This document shows positions 1 to 11,724 of a stretch of 64,000 nucleotides of DNA, piece by piece (the stretch's first letter is position 1; every line of letters begins with the position of its first letter). Source of the DNA: Limonium bicolor (lineage: Eukaryota > Streptophyta > Magnoliopsida > Caryophyllales > Plumbaginaceae). The notes under the pieces were generated by a model. The model was given only the letters and a program-made list of their open reading frames with translations. It had not been told where the DNA came from and searched no databases. Location of the stretch: the NCBI GenBank assembly GCA_023374045.1, contig CM041780.1, positions 31,180,337 to 31,244,336 of the forward strand. The letters are read 5' to 3'. The translations under genes were made by a program, and so were the position numbers.

Positions 1-843
1 ATATAGGGCAATTTAATTTATTCACAGTCTTGGTGGGTTGTGACTTGTCTATTCATTCCGTTTGGAGGTTGGATATTCACTCTTTGGTGCGCTTTTAAGC
101 GTTTGAGTTATTCTTTCTAGCTACCCTTTAGGTTCATATTAATGTTTGCTCTATAGTAACGATTTAGTGCTTGGTGTTCTTCAATATTACAAACGTGTTG
201 TTGTTACAACAACATGTTTAGTTTATATTACCGCTCATAATTAGATGTAGGTGGCTAGTTTATCCTCCTAGCGTTATCACCTATTATGTGCCTTAATGTG
301 AACAGTGATTTAGACCTTTCTTCATCTTGAAGTAATCCTTGTTTTCCAGCCAAACTATGGCATTGATATTGTCGGTTGATCTCAATTGTTATGTTATAAG
401 TTCTTTCGTTTGCAAATCGTGTAACATAGGGTGTTTAGTTTCTTATCCTTGGTATTGTGATTTTATCAAGCAACAGTTTGCTGACCAGCTCAGCTTCATC
501 ACGAGGTCTAGTATCGGTTACACATTGCATTTGATTGTGATAGTAATATTTTATGTAGCAACTATTTGGTTGTTTGTAACATCACCTCATTTCAAGTCCT
601 CATATATCTGTATACTCCTATGTTTACCCTCCAAGTTTTGAATCCTGTATTAATGTATTTTACACGCACGTGTCATCTATCATCAACCTCGCTTCCCTGG
701 TAATTCCCTAATCCAGCTTATACAATTTCCACCTATTTGTAGTTTATGTGACCACTTGAAGGGGTTTCGAGAATCATCCAACACTGACGTGATCAGCGGA
801 AGTGTTGGACTACCCCTGCACCCCAATTTGTGCTTGGTGTTCA

Positions 844-864
844 CTTGACCTGGCCAGGGTCAAG
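844..864 (-). other. Hairpin homologous to the E-family 3' internal hairpin
   Basis: The 7-bp arms CTTGACC and GGTCAAG flank a 7-nt loop. The element sits at the same place as the E-family hairpins at 17087-17107 and 47343-47363, whose arms are CTTGATT and AATCAAG. Two base pairs differ between the families and stay paired. Confidence 0.5.
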
Positions 865-2229
865 TTCAGCCTTGCACGTCTAGTTCAAACAACCCATCAA
901 TTTAACCAATTTTGATTTTTATCCCACTCGTTACTAGTCACCAGACAATTAATTCATGGACTAGTATCAAAAATCTTAATCTTTAGATCAATGGTTTAAA
1001 TCCTCCACTATATTTACATTTAGGTGTATACGTGTGTATATTCTTTCATTCACGTATCTATAGCATATATATTTATGTGTCGTAATGTTGAAGACCGGTT
1101 TTATATTACAATAATCCTCTAATATATAGCTACCTATGATTGCCTTTATATCCTCCTGGTATTATTAGTTCTTTTCATTCCAATCCTCATACCATATGTA
1201 TATATACCTGTGTCTTTTACTTGTACACGTGGTCTCATAACTTCTGGTGTTATACAATGTTATACTTCTAAATTCTCGTATTATTACTATTATTCTCCAC
1301 GTTCTTAAATTAATATTGAATTTACCAAAAATCAATTAATTCCTTTATTAAGTCCCTTAATCTTGGTTCCCTCCTGTTTTTTTCCTTCTCATAAATTTTT
1401 GACTGACTTTTCTTGTTGGACTGATTAGTATCACTTCGATCTGATTTATTGTTACAAATTTTTAACTTCTTTATTCTGTTTCTATATTGATCTTCTTTGG
1501 GTCTTGTAACCCTTCTGTTACTTCCTCATTATTATTCGTTGCGACACTCCATGTTATTTCCTCCATAACCATAGTTAATGATTAGCACATGGTTCAAAGG
1601 GTTAATTCTTTATAAGATTGATTTCTACAGTCACCCGTTGCATGGCTTGCGGGTGTTTTAACCGTTCCTCTTTCGGAATTTATTTCTTCATGATTGAAAC
1701 TTATTTCTCTATTGTACCCAACTCCTTTTTATGTGATCTCCTTGACCAAAACACTCGATAGATGTTTGAACATTGTGGCGAATTCACTGCCATTTTCTTA
1801 TTTGTTTGATTTGTGTTGGGGTGGGTAACCAGTGCCTCATGGCTTAATTAATTGCTTATTTGGGATTATAAATTTCAGGGTATCTCGGTCCTCTCTGCTA
1901 AAATCGGTCCCTCTACGGGTATTATCCTTTTGGCAACGTCTGTTGTATAGTATAGTCTTTTCTCCTCGGGTTGATTGTATTACATTAAGCAGATGCCAGA
2001 TCGGGTTTCCCGAGTAAGAGGAGACTTTCTACCTCTCTGGCGTTCTTTCTCTGAATTTAAGAGACAATTAAGGATGTGAAGGTTGGGTGTAGGTGTTTGC
2101 TAGGTATCCGGTATTACTGGGAAGAACCCTAACTAACGCGCCTCACATATAACCTTTAACCCCGTTTCCCCGAATTCAGGTTTTCCTATACTCGGTACAT
2201 CTCTGTTCCAGTCATCAGAGCGCAACTAC

Positions 2230-2241
2230 GCTCTGATACCA
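2230..2241 (-). other. Primer-binding site of element F (tRNA-iMet type)
   Basis: On the minus strand this reads TGGTATCAGAGC, complementary to the 3' end of plant initiator tRNA-Met. It lies 5 bp inside the LTR end at 2247. The sequence downstream of it folds back on it: GCTCTGAT and ATCAGAGC are separated by a short loop, as in the E copies. Confidence 0.8.
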
Positions 2242-2780
2242 CTTTCTGTAACACCCCCGAATAACGACCAACAATCAAACGACGCCCTAACGGTAATACG
2301 AGTGTCTACGCAGCGGTTCCTACTCTATTCGGGTGCTACAGACGCCAACCACCCACGTGGTTGACCGTCCTCATTACTAACTCCAAGTTACGGTCTGAAT
2401 GACTGGAATCTAAACCTTAACCAACTCCAAGTACGACAGGAATTACGACCAAGTACCGAGGGTCTACAACCTAAGTTCTTAATCCAACAACATAAACCGA
2501 AAGTACAACCCATACATTAAAAGCATACTACTAAAAGTCTTGCCATGTGGACTACCCCTATGGTAGTCACCCTTGCCTACTCTCCGTAATCGTCTGGCAC
2601 AAGACCTGAAAAAAATTGGGTGTGAAGGACTCAGCAAACTACGCTGAGTATGAACGTGTGAAGCCCGCATGTTACCGGGCCACACGACTACTTGGTCGAA
2701 TATTATTAAGTCAATTTTACATGCTATGATAAAGCAGTAAAGCACACATCAGTACATCATGATATCATACACCCTCATCA

Positions 2781-2880
2781 GTAGCATAGCAATATCAGCA
2801 AGCAACCAAGCACATCTTGCAAGTAGCACAGCAATATCAATAAGCAACCAAGCACAACTTGCCAGTAGCATAACAATGTC
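2781..2880. repeat. ~42-bp tandem repeat, 2.4 copies
   Basis: Units begin GTAGCATAGCAATATCA, AGTAGCACAGCAATATCA and CAGTAGCATAACAATGTCA, and share CAAGCAACCAAGCACA or a close variant. Local duplication inside the F LTR. Confidence 0.7.
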
Positions 2881-3014
2881 AAACACGCAGTCCAGCACAA
2901 TAAGCTGCTAGTGTAGCAACAACAGTCAGGTAATTATAGGACGTGTGCGTAGGTACATTGTACCGTCGATCCTCGCTATGGGATCATTCAAGAGATTGCG
3001 TATTGTTTTCTTGT

Positions 3015-3265
3015 TCTCATTACATATGTTTCCTTTCTTCTCTTGCACCGAGTCAGGGGATATAGGTTAGATCCCGAGACTTTACTATGTAGGTGCTATT
3101 CATACCTTGTTTCTTAAAGGATCACATTTGTGACCTTCTCTTGTTTGCTTGGTCTCATTACACAAGTTTTCCTTTATTCTCTGACACCGAGTCAGGGTAG
3201 ATTAGATCCCGAGACTTCATTATGTAGGTGCTAATCGTTCCTTTTTCTTTAAGGATTATTTGTGA
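3015..3265. repeat. ~138-bp tandem duplication in F LTR
   Basis: Two diverged copies both run from TCTCATTACA through CACCGAGTCAGGG, TTAGATCCCGAGACTT and TATGTAGGTGCTA to a TTTAAGGAT or TTAAAGGAT segment. Confidence 0.75.
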
Positions 3266-3311
3266 ATTCTTTTATCACCGCACGTTGGAGGTCATCTCCT
3301 CCATAGCTAAT

Positions 3312-3450
3312 CCCATTCCCGGCGTCATGCGCTGAGAAAGCGGAGTCGCCTCTTGACTCCAGGATAAGCTCCCCCAATTTGTCACTCCCCCATTCCCGAC
3401 GTCATGTGTCGAGAAAGCGGAGTCGCCTCTAGACTCCAGGATGTGCTCCA
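3312..3450. repeat. ~77-bp tandem duplication in F LTR
   Basis: Two copies share CCCATTCCCG(G/A)CGTCATG, GAGAAAGCGGAGTCGCCTCT and GACTCCAGGAT. Confidence 0.75.
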
Positions 3451-3565
3451 CACAGAAGGGCGAAGGATCTGATGCAGATACCAACTCCCGAATATTCCAT
3501 ACCGCGCGGCCCGAGATGTCGTCTTCCCGGGTTATCCTCATGTTCCACCAGTTGGTACTTTTCAT

Positions 3566-3840
3566 TTCATTATCATTATAATCTCGACACCATAGTGGGT
3601 GTCATTAGCGGTCCTCTAAAGTTAGAGAGGATTTGTCTCTTTGTATAGTTCTTTGTGTTTTGTCTACGTGGTTCGTCATGTCTCACCAAAGGAGACTTGC
3701 TCTTCATTATCATTAATTAATAGACACCATAGTGGGTGTCATGGTAGTCCTCAATGGTTTAGAGAGGAGTTCCCCTTATAGAGTTTTTCTTTGTTTTCAT
3801 AGTTCGTTGTAATTCATCTCGAATTACATAAACGCGAAGG
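3566..3840. repeat. ~137-bp tandem duplication with a GACACC/GGTGTC dyad
   Basis: Each copy contains GACACCATAGTGGGTGTC (3586-3603 and 3723-3740), whose ends are self-complementary, followed by a GGTCCTC or AGTCCTC segment and an AGAGAGGA run. Confidence 0.75.
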
Positions 3841-5159
3841 GACTAAACTACTGTGTGCGCGCAATGATACACAACAATGATATAAAATCATACAACATAA
3901 TAAACAAGCAATCCAATTTCATGCTTTGATCTTAAGGTCTTTTCACACAGAGCACACAGCACACAAGCCGTGTAACACGACAACATACGAACCACACATG
4001 TCCATACCTCTAATCAGTCGACGTGTATATCCGCACTAGGGTTCCCCGCCGCTCGTGAGATACGTACACTCCTATAATTATTACATGAGCGGGTTAGTTG
4101 GTGGGTCACGCATTTGTTATTCATGAAACTTCTTATGACATTTACCCTAGTCTTATACGGTATATGTGGCATTGTTAGTCCTACTTCACTAGTGGATTCA
4201 GACTTGTCACTGGAGGCCAAGTAGTGCCATGTTAAACGATTCCGAGTTCGCCCCCCGTTAACACTCATGTTGCCTCTTAGATTATTTCTAAGTACCCCTC
4301 GCCTTTTTCCTTGCCTTACCACACTTCGAGTCATACTACAGCTTGTTATCTTCCTCTTTTAATTTACTAACTCCAAACCTTCACAAGTGCTTACTATTTC
4401 GGTTTGGTTCCCCTTTTTCTTTAGGTTCACATTCGTTTCTTTTGATTCTCATACGACCTTACAATTCTTCTAATCTCTTTACTACTGTCCTAAACTCTTC
4501 TTAGGTTGTCATTGGTCTTGTTTCCATTTTACTTTGTTTGCATACTTAAACTCCTAGGACTTTGCCCACCCTAGTATAACCTAGATTTACTAAACCCCTA
4601 GTCTTATCCTCTAGCTCCATCCTTGGCATTTACTAATGCTTCTAAGTCTATAGGCTTGCGCTAACTCCTATGGTCTAAATCATTCCCCGTTACTAACTTA
4701 CTACCTTATCCTAGACACAATCCCAATTCGTTACTTGGCGTTAACTCTCCTAATTTATCCCCTCAAGAATCACTCAGAGCATCACTTCTCAGATTCACGC
4801 CCTTGTCTCTATTACTGTAATTGGCTCTTATGACACCCATACCACAGGTTTACAAATTATAAGTCTTAGCCTTAGTCATTATTCTAGTACATCCCCTAGC
4901 ATTAAAATTGCCAAGTCTTACTTCTGATCCAAGTCTAGCTTCTGTCAAAGTTATACAGATAACACCCTAAATTTCTCCACCTTAATCTAACCGAGTCCCC
5001 AGTATTAATTTAACAAAGTTGTGGCATCAGTTTTACAAGTCTTCAGCATTACGACTTCGGCATATTTTTTTTTTTAGTTTTGACTAGATAGTACTCCTCG
5101 GTGCATTAGTGGCAATAGTCCACGTTCCTCTTGACCTTATTCCTATGTCAAAAGCACTC

Positions 5160-6800
5160 AACTCTCCAGAACAATACCACCTATTTATCATTTCTGATAT
5201 TCAGTTATACTGCAACTTCCAATTACTGAAAGATATAAAATAGAATCTGTGTATTCTCCTCTTCTATTTTCCACTGTTTGTTCACATGCCCGAATTTTCA
5301 ACTTTCCCAAACTGTTACCACGGTTAGTTAAGTGTTTTGATTTAATCCTAGCTTCAAACCAAACCCAAGCCAACAGGTAGCACCCCTCTGAGAAGTTTAC
5401 TATACAGAAACCGAGACTTAATGGAGGCAAAATGCACTGATGGGTTTCCTTTCTTATTGCTGTTTCTCGCTTAATAATATGGCCTCTACTTCCTCCCTAA
5501 GGTGTTAATATCCTGCTTGAGTGTATTAGGTATGTTTTAAATTCATTTACTTCTCAATCCCATGCTTATCAACCCTCTGTAACAGGGTTATACAGAGAGT
5601 AGAAGTTTCAGGAAAACTGAAAACCAAAAACCCAGAATCTGTTGTTCACTTCCTTCCTTTTCTGTTTCCGAATCCAATTCTTTTCTTTTCTTTTTTTTTC
5701 CTAGTTTCCCAACCTAGCTACACTTAGTCTTAAGTGTTAATAAGGTTTTAAACCCATTATCCAACCAATGCACTCTTTATACTATCACTGGAAAGGCAGT
5801 ACACAGAAACTACAATTTACTGAAATCTGGGACCACATTCTACATACCTCTTCCTGATTCTTATTTCCAGTTAACTCAACTGATTTTTAGCCTTCTCAAA
5901 CACTTTGGTAACCTAGCTGCAGTCACTAGCTATGGTATTTTGGGTTTATTTTTAAACCATCATCCCACTCTTACCTCTTCTGAAATTTAGTTACAACACT
6001 GAAACACAATCATAGAAAACTGAAACAGAAATCTGGTTTGGCTATTTCTATCTTTCCCTCCTGTTGCTTATCCTGACTTTCAATCTCCTTATCTGACTAC
6101 TAAACCTCCAGAGGCTATCTCACTTGGTTGATTGTATTACCCATGATTTAGGACCATTACTACTCAATTCAATCTTCCTAACCCATGTACACCCAAACAA
6201 AACACGTTACCAGGACTGACAGATGTTACAGGAAACTGAATTGTGAAATGATATATCCTCCACTGCCTCTTTTTGTTTGTTTCTCCTTTTGACTTCCAGA
6301 TCTCCCATCTATTTACCATGTGATCGAGGGTGTAATAAGGTTTTTGAATTTAAGAGTAGACTCATGACAGTCAGCTGAAGTTACTGAAACTTCCCTAACC
6401 TCAAATGCAAGGAGCTAGGAACTGAAGTTTGAACCTGTATGTTTTTTTTCTCATACCTCACTTTACTTAGCCATTTAATTGACTTCTAAACTTCCCAATG
6501 AATTATCAACTTAGTTGAGCATACTAGCAATGTTACAGATTCATTATCAAGCCCCTACAACTCCCGTAACCCACCCGAAATGAATTTGTGTACCCAGAGA
6601 AACAAACATCTCAGAAAATCCGAAACACTTAAACATTAATCTGGTTTTCCCTGTTCTATTTCATCTTTTTGTTCCCCACTTCGACTCCCAATTCTCCTTA
6701 CAGACTTACCTAGGGGTATTATCTGGGTGTTTGGGTTTATTAACACACTAATACAAACATTTTCATGCCACTAAGCCAATTCGGTTATACAGACCCTTAA
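5160..6800. repeat. Degenerate ~200-bp repeated units in F LTR
   Basis: A loose succession recurs about every 200-250 bp: an A-rich AAACTGAAA-type stretch, then ATCTGG/AATCTG, then a pyrimidine-rich CTTTTTGTTT-type run, then a block like GACTTCCA...CTCC. Several units are visible near 5600, 5800, 6010, 6220 and 6600. Copies are badly decayed and boundaries cannot be set by eye. Confidence 0.4.
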
Positions 6801-8511
6801 GGTTTGTAAATTATGAACCGAAATATCTAAACTGATGTCCTCTTCTTCTTTTTTTTTTCACTTGTTCACGAGTCTGACCTTGAATCCCCCCCTTAGCTAG
6901 TGTTGTAAATTGAGATTTCAGACTCAAGGCAACCCCAACCAACATTACTTACTTACTCCAATTACTGAACTTCATTTTTCCGAAACTGAAAACTGATTTA
7001 ACGTTAAACTCCTAGCTCATAGTCTATTGTTAGCAGATTGCCACCAGAACTATCAGCATAACCTTCAGATCAATTTATGCTCCAATTTTAAGCATAGTTT
7101 AGGTAAGAGTTCACAACCTTTGGTTTTTTTTTTCTCGATTGGATTTCTTGCTGATTCCCTTGTTATTTTTGGCACCTTTCCCAGGGGCTACTATTTGGGT
7201 TTCCTCTCGGACTTTGGTTGGCAGTTTGACTCGAACTCTTGATTCACCAATCGGACATGCACAAGAAAAATGAGTCCGTGAGTTTTTTTTTTTGTACTGG
7301 AAAGATGATCTCAATGTTTGGAATAACCCTATGGGTTTGGAGTGTTTTACCTTAGAGAGTTTACAAGGGTGAGTTGTATTGGAGTGTTGCTTTTAGATTC
7401 CTAGCCTTGATGGGGCACTCGCATAACAGTTTTCAGGTAGCCAAAAAGGAAACAAACGGAATGAGTAGCAATAATCTTTTCCCAGCACTAGAACAAAGAG
7501 GGTAGGCAAGGATCATAACTGTTTTGTAACCTCACCTTGGACACGATTTTAAGGCAGTTTTGGTTGTGTTCTCTTGAGGAGTTCCGATGCGGTCCTTGCG
7601 ATGTCTCTCCCACGGAGCTCACGCATGCACACACACAAAGAGGTGAAAAGCGAAGTCAAATGCCAGAGTTTTGTTTGGACCGACACGAAACCAGCAATGA
7701 GAGAAATGAAAAGGAGCAGAGGAGGAAAATGAGTGTGTGTCTCCGCATCGTTCAAACATCAGAAGCAAAAATCTAGGAGTTGGAGTTAAAACACCAAGCT
7801 TATCTTCGGTCCTTACCATGACTGATGCTCAGGATCTTGTAGCAGGGCACGTGAGCAGGAATGAGGTGGATCCTTGTTCCAGAACTTGCGTCGTCCCAGA
7901 TTCTCAGGCCAGGCGCGACCGTTCTCAGGCATGCAAGGAAGCGTTGAGGAGGGTTAGTTACAGTGTAGTAGTGTGAAGGAGCATTAAATCGCCCATCCAT
8001 AACTGGGATTACCAGGCGATGAATCTGAAAGAGCAACGAGAGAAGGAAGTGTCTTACCCTGCTCCTGCATTTCTGGGAGTCGAATCCTTCTGGACTTGTG
8101 CACCTGTGAAGGAGTGGAAGGATGAAGGAGCAACTTCAAACCGGAAACGACATGCAGATTCGAGGGCACATCGGGGAAGAAGAAGCTTACCATGCGTAGA
8201 ATTTAGAGAACTCAAGAGTCCTTCTCTAGACTTGCGTAAACAGTGGGAGAATGGCGCAGTTCCAAGGGCTAAGTGGGTTGGCGAATCGGGACTCATACCC
8301 ATACACACGAGAATGACGGGAATAATTTCTTGAAAAGCCGTGAAAGTCATATTCTGCTTCGGGAGATGAAAGAGCTTGAATGGGCTGTTGAGTGGGGCTA
8401 CAGACACCACGCGAGAAAAGAAACGGGCAAACGGTTAGAAATAGGGAAGCAATTTGCATGTAAAGGATTAGAGAGATTAGCGGGGTTTTAGTATATCAAG
8501 TAATACATGGG

Positions 8512-8622
8512 GTGATCGGTTCGCGTTTAGGACACACAAACCCGGACCACACATAAAAATAGGCAGAAACTCATTTCCGGACTTGGTCCGGGTTTGTAAC
8601 CCCCGGACACAAACCCGGACCA
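8512..8622. repeat. Dyad repeat units (GGTCCGGGTTTG / CAAACCCGGACC) in E1 5' LTR
   Basis: Complementary arms of the type GGTCCGGGTTTG and CAAACCCGGACC recur here. Counterpart of the array at 62416-62595. Confidence 0.75.
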
Positions 8623-9767
8623 GGGTAAAAATGCACACAGAAAGTGGTTTTTAAGCCTCTGAATGATGGGGAAATGATTGGGAATGGTTTGCAGATGTTG
8701 TTAAGGCCTTGTTTGGTGATATTTAAAGGTCCTAAGAAGTGTAAACAAGTTAGTAAGTAAGTGAGTGAGATGTAACATAACTTGACATAAGTAAACTATG
8801 TATACCGGGATAACGGGATAAGTACGGGAGTAGTAATTATTTGTGTATTGTATGAAACATAACCTTAATGACATGTTGGAAATTATCAGTGGAAAAATGG
8901 AACCAAGGAACAAGGGAACACACGGTAAAGCTAACCCCGGTGAAAGGTATGATTTTCTCATGCCTCGTATGGTACCGAGTTAAGAGCGTGTCTGTAATGC
9001 CGGCTAATACGAAGCTAAAAAACGGCATGCTAATCGTTTTGCATTAGTATTTCTGTGTGCATGGTGTCATAGACTGCTAACCCTTCTTGCTGTCTGCATG
9101 TTGTGAGCTACCTTCTTGCTGATTGTGGCTTCACTAGTCCATAGACCGACTCATAGATGAGTCATCTTGTTTGTGTAGCGACTCGTAGTAAGAGTCATGT
9201 TGTAAACTAATGGAACAGTAGCAACGCAACTAAACTAACGATCAATAAACGATAACGCAAACCTATGAACCACTAGAATGTGAGAGAGTGTACGGGAGTA
9301 ATAACCTTCCGATTACGGGAGGAGAACCGAAATGGATAATCCACAAATAATAAGTAGTGGAAGAATATAAGTAACCTCTATTTGAGGAATTAATCTTGGT
9401 GCAAGACATGAACCATGAGAGCAGTAAAGAATGATGAGGGATCTCCAAACCCCTTAGCAATTAGTCGACCCATTATGAGAGGACCCGACTGTTGTAAGTA
9501 ATATGTCCCGAACATGAGAGTATTCGATACGTTGGGGAAACCCTTAAATCTGAGGATACTAGACGGTGGTAATTCCCTAAGCTAGTGGAGGTTATCAAGA
9601 GAGATACTTCTATGCTAATCCGTGAGATTGTAATATACTCTGAGCGAAGAGTGTACGGAATTTGAGTAGTCCGGTAAAAACGGACATTTGAGTATTTGAG
9701 GAGCTAAGCGTATAGCCCTCGTATTGTAGGTCCGACGGCGAGTCTTGTGTATGACTCCACCCAGAGG

Positions 9768-10045
9768 CCAAAGTAATGAGTATTGAGTATTGGTATGTGA
9801 GTATGTAATTTGTACCGAGTATTGAGTATGTATGAGTAAGTATTGAGTATTGGGTATGTACGAGTAAGTATTGAGTATTGAGTACATATGAGTAAGCATG
9901 GAGTATTGAGTAGTGAGTATGCACAAGTATAGTACGAGTACGGAGTAAGGATCGTGTGCGAGTAAGGTATTGAACATGGAGTGACGAGGATGCAAGAGTA
10001 AGAGTTTGAGTAGAGTAGCGAATATCGAACACAGTACGAATAGAG
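9768..10045. repeat. Degenerate GAGTA/TATTGAGTA low-complexity tract in E1 LTR
   Basis: Imperfect repetition of GAGTATTGAGTA, GAGTATG and GAGTAAG. The same tract in reverse complement (TACTCATACTTACTC) lies in LTR1 (~12,360-12,650), LTR2 and LTR3, and another copy ends the window (~63,715-63,980). It produces long spurious Tyr/Ser/Leu-rich reading frames. Confidence 0.8.
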
Positions 10046-10708
10046 GAGTGAGTAATGCAACAAAAGTGTAACGGATAAATAACTAACACGAATGGTTGAC
10101 TATCGAATTGTCTTCCTTAGTAAGTATTGAACCTTGTATGTGTATGTAGGTATTGTTGATTGTATTGTTGTAGCATGAGTATGTATGTATGCATGTAAAA
10201 TGAACTCCATGTATATCCGACCCAAAGTAGTCGGCGTACCGCGGTTAGCACGCGGTATATGCGAAATTCATATTCAGCGTAAGCTGACCCCTAGGGGGAA
10301 CATTTTTAGTGTGCAAGTACTCGAAGCTGACCACCGTTTGAGAGAGTAGGACGGGGACTGCTACGTAAGCATGGGTAGTTGTATAATAGGGATTGTAGTT
10401 GTAATGTATTGTGAAATTGGAAGTTCCAAACTGTATCGGTAATTTAAGGATTGTAGTAGACTCGGTATAGTATTGTATTGGAGTTGTATTTGAATTATGG
10501 TTGAGTATGCAAGGGAAAGTGATGTATTGTGTAGAGTACTCGGTATGTTCAAATTCATCAGACCGATAGCATGCAGTATTATAACTCGCCTTGTTAGTCA
10601 CGTGGGTGACTAACGGTATTGTACACCCGCCGTTGTGTATGGAGTATCCGTTGCGAAGGTAATTATTGTATAGTAATGACGGTATTAGCGGTAGGGGTGT
10701 TACAAAAG

Positions 10709-10720
10709 TGGTATCAGAGC
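10709..10720 (+). other. Primer-binding site of E1 (tRNA-iMet type) within a stem-loop
   Basis: TGGTATCAGAGC lies four bases after the LTR end. The following sequence pairs with it: ATCAGAGCGA and TCGCTCTGAT form a 10-bp stem with a 4-nt loop (10713-10736). Complementarity to tRNA-iMet stops at these 12 bases, whereas the Tekay-like element here has 18. Confidence 0.85.
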
Positions 10721-11509
10721 GAAGTATCGCTCTGATGGATGAAATACCGAGTTTAGGAAAATACCGAGCTAGGAATTAGAGACTTAGGGCTAAGGGTTGA
10801 GTGTTAGCGTGTGAGGCAGAGAGATGGAAAGACCTTTCACACTCGGGTAAAACCCGATCTGGCAGTTGCAAGAACAAACTTTATTAGGAAAAGAACCTGT
10901 CGTACAGTAGAGTCCAAGAACTGGAAGTCCCGAAGACGGTTCTCGTTGAATGACAATGACCGCACTTAATGGCAGAGAGATGAAACTCCTAAGCACAAGG
11001 ATAATGGAATTTATGGCACCATGGGGCGACGTGCTTCGCAGTCGCGAGAACCATGAGTAGCCAGCAAGAAGAGGAGCACAACCGCGTAACGAGGCATGGA
11101 AGATAGAGTAGCAAGCTAGAGACAAGAGTCTACGGACTGTAATGTTTGATAATACCAATAGCGGTATACAAACCGACTAAGGGATTAGTCGAGGTTGGAT
11201 CAACACCAAACCTACACGCCAAGAGGCCGTAATAGCCGAACAACATAGTTCAGATGACAATGAAAGTATTCATAAGACATACACCTATAGGACTACAACG
11301 TGGTTCCTAAGGATAAGTCAAGTCTCGTTAACCGCATTGTAGGTGTGAGACACCCGGATAAACGACAATCATGTCAAGTATACTGAGAAACGACTCAGGA
11401 GATTGATCACCAAGATCAAAAGATCAAATGAAGATCTAATAAGACCATCAGTTATGGATGGAAACGATACCGTAACTGGTATACGTTAACCGAAAAACAA
11501 CCTACCCGC

Positions 11510-11530
11510 GCACTTGCCCAGGGCAAGTGC
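11510..11530 (+). other. Perfect leader palindrome (E1)
   Basis: The 10-bp arms GCACTTGCCC and GGGCAAGTGC flank a single A. It lies ~790 bp downstream of the primer site. Identical palindromes are at 20512-20532 and 50778-50798. A dimerisation or packaging role is only an inference. Confidence 0.7.
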
Positions 11531-11719
11531 AGCAACTACAAGACGGTTGGAAGACTTTTAACAACCCACTAGTACCTACTAAAGTACCACCATGAGGACT
11601 GAAGCAAATACAGGATCACTAATCCTAAGAAATTGAAACAATGAAACCTTGGAAAGGCCTAACGGCCCGACCATTATATCAAGGACATACCAGTCAGCAA
11701 GAAGCTGGACTTGGTCAAG

Positions 11720-11724
11720 ACCTC
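11720..11724. repeat. Target site duplication ACCTC, left copy (E2 in E1)
   Basis: ACCTC occurs immediately before the E2 terminus TGTACACCCC and again at 56211-56215, immediately after the other terminus GGTATTTCA. Joining the flanks restores the E1 internal sequence as seen in INT1 and INT2. Confidence 0.9.

Larger units (their letters stand above)
1..2246 (-). mobile_element. LARD-like element F: partial non-coding internal region
   Basis: This stretch ends at a tRNA-iMet-type primer site and an LTR terminus, so read on the minus strand it is the internal part of an LTR element whose 3' LTR lies left of the window. No protein domain is recognisable in any frame. Two blocks resemble the E-family internal region. 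Positions ~740-865 match ~16,990-17,110 (the CACCCCAATTTGTG block). Positions ~1990-2035 match ~21,170-21,230 (GCCAGATCGGGTTT and the CTCTCTGGCGTTCT block). F is therefore a diverged relative of E, with a shorter interval between those blocks and the primer site. The assignment is inferred from structure and motif matches, not from coding sequence. Confidence 0.6.
2247..8498 (-). mobile_element. Long LTR of element F (5' LTR, ~6.25 kb)
   Basis: The right-hand part of F next to its primer site starts with TGTAACACCCCC, the same terminus as the E LTRs. I place the other end at GGGGTTTTAGTATATCA (8482-8498), because sequence resembling the E1 LTR begins just after it. The LTR has no recognisable gene. 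The short overlapping ORFs on both strands between ~7540 and 8460 do not look like any family I know. It contains several local tandem duplications, listed separately. The left end is firm; the right end is inferred. At ~6.25 kb it would be unusually long, so it may contain a further degraded insertion. Confidence 0.5.
8499..10704 (+). mobile_element. E1 5' LTR, 3' part only (truncated by F)
   Basis: The sequence is collinear with the E1 3' LTR at the right end of the window. The ACCCGGACCACACATAAAA block near 8540 matches ~62,520, and ATGCAACAAAAG at 10055 matches the last bases of the window. It ends in GGGTGTTACA, directly followed by a primer site. The first ~2.2 kb of the LTR is missing here, because element F is inserted at ~8498. 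The many small differences from the 3' LTR make E1 look older than E2. No gene is present. Confidence 0.8.
10705..11724 (+). mobile_element. E1 internal region, first part (leader)
   Basis: This runs from the end of the E1 5' LTR to the E2 insertion point. It is the reverse-complement counterpart of ~20,330-21,422 in INT1 and ~50,590-51,689 in INT2. It is non-coding. It contains the primer site, a self-complementary stem over the primer site and the palindrome at 11510-11530. It stops at ACCTC (11720-11724), the target duplication of E2, and resumes at 56211. Confidence 0.85.

Noticed and set aside
7537..8459. Cluster of overlapping 60-118-residue ORFs on both strands
   Set aside because: No family is recognised. 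Overlap on both strands and position in the F LTR suggest chance ORFs in a GC-richer patch.
9610..10089. Tyr/Ser/Thr/Leu-rich ORFs (also at 12355-12943, 52293-52897 and 63554-63995)
   Set aside because: Translations of the GAGTA/TACTC low-complexity tract.
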